The notes beneath the pieces were generated by a model. It saw only the letters and a program-made list of their open reading frames with translations, had not been told where the DNA came from and ran no database searches. The translations under genes and the position numbers were made by a program. Shown here in pieces: positions 53,946 to 63,609 of a stretch of 64,000 nucleotides of DNA. Location of the stretch: contig CAWHCN010000004.1 of assembly GCA_963827935.1 (NCBI GenBank), positions 1,864,972-1,928,971 of the forward strand, written 5' to 3'. Within the stretch, counting starts at the first letter, position 1; every line of letters begins with the position of its first letter. The stretch comes from DATFNV01 sp963827935. Lineage in GTDB: Bacteria > Planctomycetota > Planctomycetia > Gemmatales > Gemmataceae.

Positions 53946-56519
53946 GTGACCCGGCCCGATCGAGTCCTGTTGCTGTGCGCCTGCCTCGTCCTGGCCGGCA
54001 CGGTTCCGGCACGCGGCGAGCCACCTGTGGGTGAAGCGAAGCCGAAGGTAGCCGCGCCAGGCAAGGGCGTTCGCACCGATGCGTATGGCGATCCGTTGCC
54101 GCAGGGGGCCGTCGCACGCCTAGGGACGGTTCGGTTTCGCCACCTGAAAACGATCTGGGCTTTGGCGTACTCGCCTGACGGCAAGATGCTGGCTGCTGCC
54201 GACGGTGACGGAGTCGATAGCCATCGCGGCCTCAGTTGGCATGGGCCGGCCCAGGGGACGATTCGCCTGTGGGACCCGGCGACCGGCAAGGAAATCCGCC
54301 GCCTCACCGGCCACAGGGGACCCATTCGCCGACTCGCGTTTTCCGCTGATGGCAGGCTGCTGATGTCACTCTGCGAGGACGTCAGACTGTGGGACCCTGC
54401 CACCGGTAAGGAACGCGAACTGGCTAGGGTGGAAGGGGCTGTCCGCTGTGCGACCCTCTCTTCAGACGGGACGATGCTGGCGGTCGGCCTGGAGGGTCAG
54501 GTCCGGTTGCTCGACGTGGCGAGCGGAAAGGAGGTCCGGCAGTTCCGGTTCTCCGGGGACTTCATACAGGCTGTGGCCCTATCGCCCGACGGTAAGACGA
54601 TGGCCGCCGCGTGCAAGAACAGCGCCCACCTTTGCGACGTTGCCACGGGACGGGAACTCCGCAAGTTTTCGGACGCGTCGCCCGGCCCAAAGCTGGCCTT
54701 CTCCCCAGACGGAAAGCTACTGGCGACAGCGGAGTACTACCGTCCTGTACGGCTCTGGGACGCCGGGACGTGCAAGCAGTTGCACACGCTGGGACGGGAC
54801 GGCGAGGGCGGTAACTTCTTCGCATTTTCACCGGATAGCAAGGCATTACTCGCCGGTCCGGTTGATGACACGACACTCTGGGACGTGGCGACGGGAAAGG
54901 AAATCCGTCGGTTCGGGGGGAAGCGCGGCTTCCAGTTCGCCGGCGCCTTCGCCCCCGATGGCAAGACACTCGCGTTGAGCGACGACCATGCCGTGCGCCA
55001 ATTCGAGGTGGCAACGGGCAAGGAACTGCTGCCGCGAACGGCGCACGCGAGTGATTTGGACGTTCCTGGCCTTTTCGCCCGACGGCAAGACGATACTCAC
55101 CGGTGCCGATGGACTACTGGCGTGGGACCCGGCCACAGGAAAAGAACGGATGCCCTTCGGCTCACGCGCGACGGTGGGTGCAGCCGTCTACACGCCCGAT
55201 GGGAAAACCATCGTCGCGGGCTACCACCAGGCGCAGGCGATCCTCCTCCGGGAGGCGGCCACCGGCAAGGAACTAAGCCGCTTCGCTGGCCAGCCCGGCG
55301 AAGTGGACTTCATCGCCTTGCTCGCCGGCAGCAAGTCGGTCGTCTCCATGAGTGGGCATCGCATAGATCGTGTAGGGAACCTATGGGAAAACAGGTCTGA
55401 TGGCAGCTTACGCGTTTGGGACATGGCGACGGGGAAAGAGACACGCCAGGTGGGGAACCCGCTGGGGATCGAATTCGGGTATCGAGGGATAGAGCCGGCG
55501 CTGCCTGCTCGGCCGACGGGCGCTTGTTGGCGGTGGGGGAGCGCCTGGAGGCGGGCCCGCAGGTCCGGGTGTGGGATGGCGCCAGCGATCGGGAGCAGGC
55601 CAAGCTGGACCAACCCGACTGGGTCCTCGCGCTGGCCTTCACCCCGGACGGAAGGCGGCTCGTCTCCGCCGCGTTCGACCCCCCTTCTCGTTTTCCCATT
55701 CGTCTTTGGGAGGTTGCGTCAGGCTCAGAGGTGTGGCGGCACGTGGAGACGGAATACGCCACCGTCGCCCTTGCGGTATCACCGGACGGCGGAGTGATCG
55801 CCGCCGGCGGCACGGACGGCCTGATACGCCTATGGGACCTTGCGACGCGCAAGGAGCTGCGCAAGCTCGCAGGGCACCAGGGTCCGGTCCTGGCAGTTGC
55901 ATTTTCCGCCGACGGGCGCCGCCTCGTCTCCGGCGGCCGCGACACCACCGCCCTCATCTGGGATGTGGCCGGCGTGTTGCCGGCGGTGCCAGCGACCCGC
56001 CTTGGCGCGGCGGAACCGAAGGAACTGTGGGACGCGCTGGCAGGCTGCGGACGCCGCCGCTGCACTCAAGGCGGTGCGCCGCCTGGCCCTAGCCCCGACA
56101 CAGGCGCTGCCGCTTATCGGCGAGACCCTGGCCAATCAGCCCGCCGCTGACCCCGCTCGTCTGGCGCGACTTGTCGCCGATCTGGACGCTAGCGAGTTCG
56201 AGAAGCGCGAGGCGGCCGTTGCCGAATTAACCCGGCTCGGCAACATCGCCGAGCCGGCCCTCAGATTGGCGCTGGAGGGGAAGCCTTCCGAGGACCTACG
56301 CCTCCGGGCCGAAGCACTGCTGAAGAAAATGGACCACCGGTTGAAGCCGGCAGAGTTGCAAGCGGTGCGGGCGCTGGAGGTGCTGGAACTCATTGCCACG
56401 CCCGACTGCGCAAACTCATCGAGTCGCTGGCAAAGCACTCAGCCAGCCCGTGGGTAGCGGAGGAGGCAACCACTGTGCTGAAACGACTGGCGAAGCCGGT
56501 CGCAAAGCGGGCGCCGTGA
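53946..56519 (+). CDS. Secreted WD40-repeat protein, tandem paralogue, frameshifted
   Basis: Paralogue of the preceding gene with the same leader (PVGEAKPKVAAPGKGVRTDA) and the same 5' context before its GTG. Blades: LWDPATGKEIRRLTGHRGPI, VRLLDVASGKEV, LWDVATGKEIRRFGG, VRVWDGASDREQAKLDQP, IRLWDLATRKELRKLAGHQG. The C-terminal helical part (LVADLDASEFEKREAAVAEL) ends ATTVLKRLAKPVAKRAP. At least four frame errors, near 55050, 55500, 56040 and 56405, again with conserved sequence on both sides. By eye it is a diverged tandem duplicate, with a repeat of the first copy's start region. Confidence 0.8.
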
Positions 56520-56663
56520 GCTGGAAAGAAACAGGGTTCATCCGGCCAAACGCGTGCCGTGGGACATTCGCGCGGTGGTTCAGCCTGAGCGGACCGCTCG
56601 CTTTTCTTTCAATGAACAAGGCCCCGCTACCCGGGCGAGAGGTGTCGTGCTCGGGCAGCGATC

Positions 56664-58103
56664 TTACGGTGCGCCGTATTTTCGACGCCACCGCCCCAAG
56701 CGGCTCGGCTTGAGATCGACCTCGCCTACTTCCCCAACGTCGTCTGTTGCCCCGCCGACCCTGCTCAGATCGGCACCACTTGCAGCCCTAACTCCCGCTC
56801 TGCGCTGCAGCGCTTTGACCTGACGCTCCTGCTGCTTGACTTCTTCGGCTGCCGTGCTCTCACGGCGATACGCTTCCCCACGCGTGATGAGGCGATAGAA
56901 GAGCTTCGCCAGCTTGTGGGCTGTCGCCCTGATGGCGCTGCCTATCCCCAGCCGGGCCCGCAGGCGGCGCAGGAAATTACCCAGCACGCTCTTACTTCTG
57001 AGCAAGGACCGCGCCGCCAGCCGAAACGCCCTGGCCACCCGGCTGGCCGTCTGGGCGGGATAGCGGATCCGCTTGCCCGATTGGTGCTTGCGCGGCGCCA
57101 GCGTCGTCCAGGCCGCGAAGTGCTTGTCCGTCGGGAAACGTGCCGCCAGGTCCGGGCCTGTCTCCGACAAGACCGTCAGCACCGTGCTGGCGCCCAGACC
57201 GTCCACTTCCGTGACACGCACGCCCGTCAACTGGAAGATCAAGGCGTCGGCGTCGAACTCCGTCGGGCGGTTGCGACTCTTGGGCGCGGCCTTCTGGGAC
57301 TCGGGCAACGGACGCCCCTGGGTCTTGTCCGGCATCGGCCCGGCCGCCTTGGCGTACTCCCGGTCACAGACATGGAGCTGATTCTGGTAGAAGTCCCAGG
57401 CCTTGAGCAGTTGTTTCAGCTCGAACAGGTGGGCCGTGTCCCAGGTCCCTTCCAGGGCCTTGGCAATCTCCTCGCGGCTCTTCTTGCAGCTGGGATCGCG
57501 CATCGCCGCCAGCGTCTGGGGGTCACGCTGCCCCTGGGCGATGGCACGCAGGATGCGCATGCCGGTGACGCCGGCGATGCTCGACACGGCCAGGTCCAAA
57601 TGAACATTCATCTGGACCAGCACTTTGAGCATCATCTGCAAGAGCTTGGCTGCCTCGGTGATCAGATGCTCGCGATGCCGCCACAGCGTCCGCAACGCCA
57701 GCACCTCGTGCGCAGGTCGAAAACAGCTCTTGAGCTGGCCACAGGCGTGCATCTGCTGCAGCCAGACCGCATCGCAAACGTCGGTCTTCTTCTTGAGGTT
57801 GCGGGCCAGGCTGCGTGGATCGACCACCACCACTTCGAAGCCCTGGCTTTCCAGGAAGTCGCATAAGCACATCCAGTAGACGCCGGTCGATTCGAGCACG
57901 ACGCTCGTGACGCCGCAGTGGCGTAACCACTCGGCCAGCGTCTGTAGGTCGGCGGTATAGACGCCGAAGGTACGAACGGGCTGCGGATCGCAAGCGGGGT
58001 CGACGGCGACGACGTGGCTGGCGCTGCCGACGTCGATGGCGGCGGCACAGGGCCGGACGATGCGGGGCGGCGGGATGGGCTGGCGTGTCTTCTTCCGAGG
58101 CAT
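56664..58103 (-). mobile_element. IS110-family transposase gene (insertion sequence)
   Basis: A 479-residue DEDD transposase. N-terminal RuvC-like domain: AAIDVGSASHVVAVD (first Asp), VLESTGVYW (Glu), VVVDPRSLARNLKKKTDVCD (Asp pair). C-terminal Tnp_20 domain: EVDGLGASTVLTVLSETGPD and TLAPRKHQSGKRIRYPAQTA, with the nucleophilic Ser in the latter. The ORF is intact. IS110 elements lack terminal inverted repeats and insert through a bridge RNA. The element's ends cannot be fixed from one copy. Its stop lies 145 bp from the WD40 gene end, and the HTH-like C-terminal 45 residues are unusual. Confidence 0.9.
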
Positions 58104-58380
58104 GAGGACCTCCAACGACGGTGAGGGACGGGCGAAGAAAATGTCGGCGGAGGATGGGTCGAACGAAGGACGAGACTTTCAAGCGGGCTCGCGGCACCAA
58201 GGAAAGTGAAGCCGACCCAAGGGCCAAGCTCAAGCACGGGCTCAGAGGCACCAGATCAAACGCGGCCACCGCGCTCCGCCGCCACAAAGAAGAGCTAGAG
58301 AAGCGCAGTGCGAACGGAAAGCCGATGGCCTGTCAGGTTCATAGCGGAACGTGTGCCAGGGACTGGCATCAGCCCTCAAG
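58104..58380. ncRNA. Putative IS110 non-coding left end (bridge RNA region)
   Basis: About 277 bp upstream of the transposase start have no plausible ORF. In the IS110 family this position encodes the bridge RNA that pairs target and donor DNA. Purine-rich blocks (GGGACGGGCGAAG, AAGGAAAGTG) and short inverted pairs are present, but I cannot draw the two internal loops with confidence. This is a placement by family rule, not a folded prediction. Confidence 0.35.
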
Positions 58381-58415
58381 CTGATCCATGGTTGGCAGCC
58401 CGTGTCTGCACATAC

Positions 58416-58514
58416 GGAATTATATGCGACCTGGCGCTTTGCCCCGAAAAGCGAAGGCGCATGTCCTGATTTGACAAGGGATTGCGGCGCGTGCGCCAGG
58501 TCGCATATAATTCC
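58416..58514. repeat. 99-bp element with perfect 22-bp terminal inverted repeats
   Basis: GGAATTATATGCGACCTGGC and two further bases (58416-58437) are exactly complemented at 58493-58514. The internal 55 bp have no coding potential. AATTATAT makes its ends AT-rich in a GC-rich region. It is 9 bp from the queG stop. No target-site duplication is evident. Candidate MITE or terminator. Confidence 0.7.
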
Positions 58515-58522
58515 CGGCGAGT

Positions 58523-59614
58523 TTACGTCGAAGTGGGAATTCTGGGCAAATCCGCCTCAATCCGCTCAATCGCCCACCGCGCCGCCTCACGGATCACCGG
58601 CTCGGGGTCGTCCGCCGCCCGTCGCAGCGCAGGTAGTGCCGCCGCGGCGCCGCGGTTGCCGAGGATCAGGGCCGCATTGCGGAGCAGCCCGCGCCGCCGG
58701 GCTCGCCACAGGGCTGTGCCGCGGAAACGCCGGCGGAACTCGTCCTCCGACAACGCCAGCACCTCTTCCGGATCGAGAGCGATCAGGTCCGCCCGGGGCT
58801 GGAGTGCCGGCTCCGTCCCCGGGAGCGCCTTGCGGTTCCAGGGACAGACCTCCTGGCAGATGTCGCAGCCGAAAAGCCAGTCCGTCATCGCCGGCCGCAG
58901 TTCCGCGGGGACGGCACCCTTCAGTTCGATGGTCAGGTAACTCAGGCAGCGGCGGCTGTCCAGCAGGCCCGGACCGGCGAAGGCCTGCGTGGGACAGGCG
59001 TCGAGGCAGGCGGTGCAGGTGCCGCAGTGGCTGGCAGCATGCGGCGGGTCGGGCTGCAACTCCAGGTCGAGCAGGAGCGCTCCGAGCAGGAAATAGCTAC
59101 CGTGGCGCTTGTCGATCAGCATGGTGTTCTTGCCGAACCAGCCAAGCCCCGCGCGGCGGGCGAAGTCGCGCTCCAGCAGCGGTGAGGTGTCCACGACGCC
59201 GCGGCCGCGACAGCCCGGCGCCTCAGCCTGCACCCACGCCAGGAGTTGATTGAGCCGGGCTCGGAGCACCTCGTGGTAGTCGCTGCCCCGGGCATAGCGC
59301 GCGACGCGACCGCGCACTGGCGAACGGGGGGCGTCAGCCCCCCGGTTCTGCGACTCACCAACGGGCTGACGCCCACCGCTCGCCGCGTAGCTCATGGCCA
59401 CCATGAGGACGCTGCGCACCTCCGGCAAAACTGCTTGCGGATGCCGCCGCGCCTCGGCATGCCGGCTCATATACTCCATGTCGCCGGCAAAGCCGCGCTC
59501 CAGCCAGTCGCGCAGCCGCGCGAAGCCGTCGGCCGGCCTGGCCGGGGCGATGCCCGCCAGCTCGAACCCCAGCGCCCGCGCCTGTCGCTTCAGACGTGCT
59601 TCCAGCGACTCCAT
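58523..59614 (-). CDS. queG: Epoxyqueuosine reductase
   Basis: QueG performs the last step of queuosine synthesis, reducing epoxyqueuosine in tRNA with a cobalamin cofactor and two 4Fe-4S clusters. Motifs: LGFELAGIAPARPADGFARL at the N terminus, VVDTSPLLERDFARRAGLGW and FGKNTMLI (catalytic Asp region), cluster ligands CGTCTACLDACPTQAF and CDICQEVCPWNRKAL. The C terminus has a HEAT-like helical pair (LRRAADDPEPVIREAARWAI). The start is ATG 59614; the ORF to 59719 adds no conserved residues. Length 363, normal. Isolated from other queuosine genes. Confidence 0.95.
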   Translation of the reverse strand: MESLEARLKRQARALGFELAGIAPARPADGFARLRDWLERGFAGDMEYMSRHAEARRHPQAVLPEVRSVLMVAMSYAASGGRQPVGESQNRGADAPRSPVRGRVARYARGSDYHEVLRARLNQLLAWVQAEAPGCRGRGVVDTSPLLERDFARRAGLGWFGKNTMLIDKRHGSYFLLGALLLDLELQPDPPHAASHCGTCTACLDACPTQAFAGPGLLDSRRCLSYLTIELKGAVPAELRPAMTDWLFGCDICQEVCPWNRKALPGTEPALQPRADLIALDPEEVLALSEDEFRRRFRGTALWRARRRGLLRNAALILGNRGAAAALPALRRAADDPEPVIREAARWAIERIEADLPRIPTST

Positions 59615-59748
59615 GCCCTGATGATAACGCCCGGCCGGGCCAGCGCCGATGAATAGTCGCAAGCGGGGGCCGGTCCATATAACGTGAATGGCCCGCACCA
59701 ACGGTGGCGGCGGGCACACCTGCTTCGTGCTTTCAGGGGAGTTTACGT

Positions 59749-60129
59749 ATGCGTCAGGGACTGCGGTTCGGTGCGACGGCCCTGCTGGTGAGCGCGTTTG
59801 TCGGCATGACGGTCCTCGGGGCGGCCGACGAAAAGCCCAAGCTCGACATCGAAAAAATCATGGAAAAGGCCCACGACAAGGACGACGGCATCCTCAAGAT
59901 TGTCGTCAATGGCAAGGCGACGGATGCGCAGAAGAAGGAACTGCTCGAGCTGTACGTCGAGCTGGGCAAGAACAAGCCGCCCAAGGGCGACGCCAAGAGC
60001 TGGAAGACCAAGACCGACGCCCTGGTGCTCGCCGCCAAGGAAGTGGTCGCCGGCAAGGAGGATGGGATCAAGGACCTGAAGAAGGCGACCAATTGCAAGG
60101 CCTGCCACGCGATTCACAAGGGCGACTGA
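59749..60129 (+). CDS. Small secreted c-type cytochrome-like protein
   Basis: A 126-residue exported protein. A signal peptide (FGATALLVSAFVGMTVLGAA) precedes a charged helical domain (EKIMEKAHDKDDGILKIVVN, KELLELYVELGKNKPPKG) and a C-terminal CKACH, the haem-c binding motif. Only one CxxCH is present and no distal Met is clear. ATG 59749 has GGGGAG 7 bases before it. It may carry electrons in the periplasm. It is 105 bp from the start of the 58523 queG gene (divergent). Confidence 0.85.
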   Translation: MRQGLRFGATALLVSAFVGMTVLGAADEKPKLDIEKIMEKAHDKDDGILKIVVNGKATDAQKKELLELYVELGKNKPPKGDAKSWKTKTDALVLAAKEVVAGKEDGIKDLKKATNCKACHAIHKGD

Positions 60130-60141
60130 TCGGCCACCGCC

Positions 60142-61491
60142 ATGCCGGTTCGACAGCCGCCCCGCCGGCTCTCCCCTGGCGGGGCGATTGCGTCCCCGGG
60201 TGCCCATTGCAGGAGCGCCATCGTGCCGCGATGCCGTTGCCGAGTTCCTGGCCTACAACCGCCCGTTCCTGGCTCACAACCCCGAGCTGGTGCGGCTCAA
60301 GGTGGCGCGGATGGCGGCGTCGCCGTTTGCCTTCCTTCGCGGCACCTTCCACCTCTATGCGCGATGTGCTCGACAAGGCCAACGAGGCCCTGCCGGCCCT
60401 GGCCACCGCCGGCGCCGATCTCGACCTGGTTGGCGACATCCACACCGAGAACTACGGCACTTTCAAGGCGGCTGACGGGCTGATCCATTACGACGTCAAC
60501 GACTTCGACGAAACGACCCGAGGCCGCTTCACCTTCGACGTGGCCCGCCTGGCGACCAGCCTGTTCCTGGCCGGGCGCGAGGCCGGCCTGCCGATCACCC
60601 AGAACGCTCCTCTCCTGGTCGGCTTCCTGGACACCTATGCGGGCGAGGTGAAACACCTGGTTCGCAAGGGGGGCACCGGGCTGGACGCCGTGGAGGGACG
60701 CCGTCCGGGTCACCGGTGATGGACGAGTTCAATGGGGAGAAGGCGGCCCTCAAGCGGCCGGCCTTCATCGAGAAGCTGACCGAGCGCGACGGCAAGCACC
60801 GCCGCCTGGTCCGCGGCCAGCAGTACTACAACCTGCCGCCCGATCAGGAGGCACAGGCCCGACGGCTGGTGGAGGACTACCGCAAGCGTGAGGGGCGCCA
60901 GCCGGCTCCGACGAGTATTATGCCGTGGACGACGTGGCCGGCCGGGTGGCCGGCATCGGCAGCATGGGCCGGCTGCGCTATGCCGTCCTGATCGGCGGCA
61001 AGGGGACGACCGACGCGCGCAATATCATCCTGGAATTCAAGGAATCGTTGCCGTCGGCCTACGATACCTGCCGCCAGCGTGAAACGGGACCGGCGGCCCT
61101 CCTGGGGCGGGCGGCCCGGGTCGCGGAAGTGCAGCGCCGCTCGCAGGCCGCCAGCAGCGCCTTCCTGAACGTGGCCATCGACGGCGACACCTCGTTCCAG
61201 GCCCGCGAAATCAGCCCGCACGCCGATCGTTTCGACTTCAAGAAGCTGGGCGGCGCCGGCGTGGCCGAGGTGGCCACCGTGCAGGCGCGCATCCTGGCCC
61301 GCATCCACGCCCGCGCCGTCGCCGACGCCATCGGCCCCACCAACCCGCTGGCGGAGCTGGAGGACACCGAGGTCTTCTGCCAGCGCCTGCTGGCCTTCTC
61401 CCTGGCCTATGCGGATTTGGCGGCACGGGATTATCAGCTGTTCGTGGGGCATCGGGCGGAGATTGAGGATACGGATGGGTGGGGGAAATGA
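60142..61491 (+). CDS. DUF2252 family protein, frameshifted
   Basis: A protein of the DUF2252 family, kinase-like fold of unknown role. Conserved strings: KVARMAASPFAFLRGTFHLYA, DLDLVGDIHTENYGTFKAAD, HYDVNDFDETTRGRFTFDVA, RDGKHRRLVRGQQYYNLPPD, GIGSMGRLRYAVLIGGKGTT, and SAFLNVAIDGDTSFQAREIS. The order matches the family from N to C. Frames change near 60225, 60359 (two bases lost from TATGCGCGCGATG), 60700 and 60915. No nonsense mutations interrupt the blocks. The start near 60142 is uncertain. I treat it as one gene with consensus errors. Confidence 0.8.
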
Positions 61492-61497
61492 ACGGTA

Positions 61498-61523
61498 GTT
61501 TAGCCGCCGCCCGCAGGGCGGCG
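61498..61523. repeat. GTTTAGCCGC hairpin, left copy
   Basis: GTTTAGCCGCC followed by GCCC-GCA-GGGC hairpin. It is the exact reverse complement of 61900-61925, so the two flank the 61572 antitoxin gene like inverted repeats. Confidence 0.65.
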
Positions 61524-61571
61524 CGGGGAGAACGCGCCGCCTCTGTTAATCCGCGGGGAGGAGGTGCGGTT

Positions 61572-61874
61572 ATGAAGATCGCATCGGTCGCTGAGGTCAA
61601 ATCCCAGTTCAGTGCGTTTCTGAAAGCCAGCGAAGGGGGGCCCGTCGTGGTGACCCGCAATGGACGACCGTGCGCGGTTATCGTCGGCGTTCACGACGAG
61701 GACGAGATCGAGCGGCTCCTGATGGCCTATTCGCCTCAGTTACGAGCGATCCTGGAGCGTTCTCGCCAGCAGTTTCGTGATGGGCAGTGGCTGGGTGAAG
61801 AAGCGTTTTGGTCGCAGTTCGAGGAGTGCGAAACGGCCAACGAGCCGACCAGGCCAAAGAGGAAACGGGCCTGA
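61572..61874 (+). CDS. Phd/YefM-type antitoxin
   Basis: A 100-residue protein: MKIASVAEVKSQFSAFLKAS, GGPVVVTRNGRPCAVIVGVH, EDEIERLLMAYSPQLRAI. The N-terminal half has the Phd/YefM fold (VAEVKSQFSAFL...GPVVVTRNGRPxAV), a DNA-binding antitoxin. The start has AGGAGG 7 bases upstream (61559-61565). No toxin gene adjoins it: the next gene is convergent. It is an orphan antitoxin or its partner has been lost. It is flanked by two inverted GTTTAGCCGC hairpins. Confidence 0.88.
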   Translation: MKIASVAEVKSQFSAFLKASEGGPVVVTRNGRPCAVIVGVHDEDEIERLLMAYSPQLRAILERSRQQFRDGQWLGEEAFWSQFEECETANEPTRPKRKRA

Positions 61875-61899
61875 AAATGAGTGCGCCAGTGGGGTTCAA

Positions 61900-61925
61900 C
61901 CGCCGCCCTGCGGGCGGCGGCTAAA
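61900..61925. repeat. GTTTAGCCGC hairpin, right copy
   Basis: Reverse complement of the 61498-61523 element over 26 bp, again a hairpin by itself (GCCGCCC-TGC-GGGCGGC). It lies between the antitoxin gene and the convergent cytochrome gene, where a bidirectional terminator would be. Confidence 0.65.
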
Positions 61926-61933
61926 CGGCAATA

Positions 61934-63284
61934 TCACAGCGTCTTCAGATACTCAATCACCGCCCTCCGCTCCTCCTCGCTCAGCTTGTCGCCGAACTTG
62001 TGCCCCCCATTACTGCGTCCCGGTTGCGTCGTGTCGTAAACCTTGCGGCGCTCGATCGGCGGCAGCTTCGGGTCGGCGGGACCGTCCAGCACCTTGATCT
62101 TCCAGCCGAGCTTGTCCTGGTCGAAATCGGCCTCGTCGGTGCGATAGGAGCGGGTGAAGATTTTCGGCCGGGCCTTCGAGTTCAGGACGTGATAGACCGT
62201 CGGCGCCGAGCCGTTGTGGAAGTAGGGCGCCGTCGCCCACAGGCCATCCAGGGGCGGGGCCTGGTAGCCGTCCGACGGCCGCCCCTTGTAGCCGTCGTTC
62301 CCCTTCTCCTTGGCGAACCAGGTCTGGTTGTAGTACTCGCCGGCCTTCGGCGGGATGCCGTGGAAACGGTTCGGATCGGTGCCGATCTCCTCCAGGGGGA
62401 TGATCTTGTTCGGGTAAGTCCACTTTTCGCCGTAGGTGCCGTGGCAGCGCGAGCAGGTGCCCTCGAAGATCTTTTGACCGGTCTTCGCCAGGGCGGCATT
62501 GATGGGGAACGGATACTTCGGCGGCTCCAGGCTGAGCAGGTAGGCCTGGATGTCGCGGAAGGTGGCTTCCTCCTTGATGATGGCCGGCCCCGAGTTGAGC
62601 GGGCTCATCATGAACTGCATCAGCGAACGGACCGAGCGGGCGTCGCCGTTGCCGGTGTGGTACATCGTCTTTTTTTTCTTGAGCAGCCACCAGGCGGGCA
62701 CGTCCTCGCACAGGTCGTCGCGCAGGCCGAAGTCGACGCGCGGGGTGTGCAGCTTCAAATCGGGGTCGCGCAGGCCGAGCAGGTAGACGGCCGAGGCGCC
62801 GGCCTCGCTGGTGCCGCGGCACGTTGCAGAAGACGTGCGGCGAACGGCTCGGCATGCCGGCGGCCTGGGCCAGTTCCTCGTAGAACGTCTGGAAATCGTG
62901 CGTGCTGTTCCCCAGGCCGACGTAGCTCTTGCCACAGATCGATCCGCCGTGGCATTGCATGCAGTCGGTCGTCAGCCATTTGCCGAGCAGCCCGGGGGCC
63001 AGCCGCAGCCCCATCGGGTAGCCGTCGTTGGGGTAGGGTGCGGGGTGCAAGCCGTAGCGCTCGCGGAAGCGGGCGGGATAGTCGGCGGGGCGCTCCTTCG
63101 CGTCGCGGTCCCAGACTTTCCAGGCGTTGTCGTAGGCCGACAGCGGGATGGTCGGCGGGGTGAAGTGGCGCGTCAACAGGGCCTTGCGGCCTCGCTCCAC
63201 GGATGGCGCCTCCTCCGCGGGCCGGCCGATGCCCGCCAGGATTGCGACACCAAGAGCCGCCAGCACCAGACCGCCACGCCTCAT
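61934..63284 (-). CDS. Secreted di-haem c-type cytochrome, frameshifted
   Basis: An exported protein with two haem-c motifs. Signal peptide GGLVLAALGVAILAGIGRPA; TTDCMQCHGGSICGKSYVGL (first CxxCH); FEGTCSRCHGTYGEKWTYPN (second). Other conserved parts: SYVGLGNSTHDFQTFYEELA, MQFMMSPLNSGPAIIKEEAT, DGLWATAPYFHNGSAPTVYH, the last typical of cytochrome peroxidase or RoxA-like electron carriers. One frame error near 62820: NVP must join RGTSEAGASAVYLLGL (CCGCGGCACC restored to CCGCGCGGCACC). Repaired length about 450. Partner unknown. Confidence 0.85.
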
Positions 63285-63360
63285 GGCCCCAACCTCCCGT
63301 GAACCGATAGCAATCCTTCGGTATTATAGCAACCGGCAATTCACTGTGCGTGGTAACCGC

Positions 63361-63497
63361 GGGTGCAGTACATGGTTTGCAAGGACTGATCGGTTTTCCG
63401 AGCGTTTCGGAGCGGCCAGCCATCCAAGTTAGCGGCCACTAGCCGCCGTAAGTCCTTATTTTCCAATCCAGCCGCCTACAAACCATGTACTGCACCC
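63361..63497. repeat. 137-bp MITE-like element with 19-bp inverted ends
   Basis: GGGTGCAGTACATGGTTTG (63361-63379) and CAAACCATGTACTGCACCC (63479-63497) are exact complements. Inner sequence is AT-richer and non-coding. Just outside, GGTAACC-type bases repeat on both sides (GTAACC near 63352 and GGTAACC near 63498), perhaps a target duplication in inverted sense or an extension of the arms. The rest of 63285-63609 shows nothing else. Confidence 0.65.
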
Positions 63498-63609
63498 GGT
63501 AACCGCCAGCGGGCGAGTGCGAAGCCGTAAACGGCGTTTTCCTTGCGTCGGGGACGGATCGGCCGTAGGTTATCTGATAGCCCGTCTCCCCTCTCCCGAG
63601 GGATCCAGC

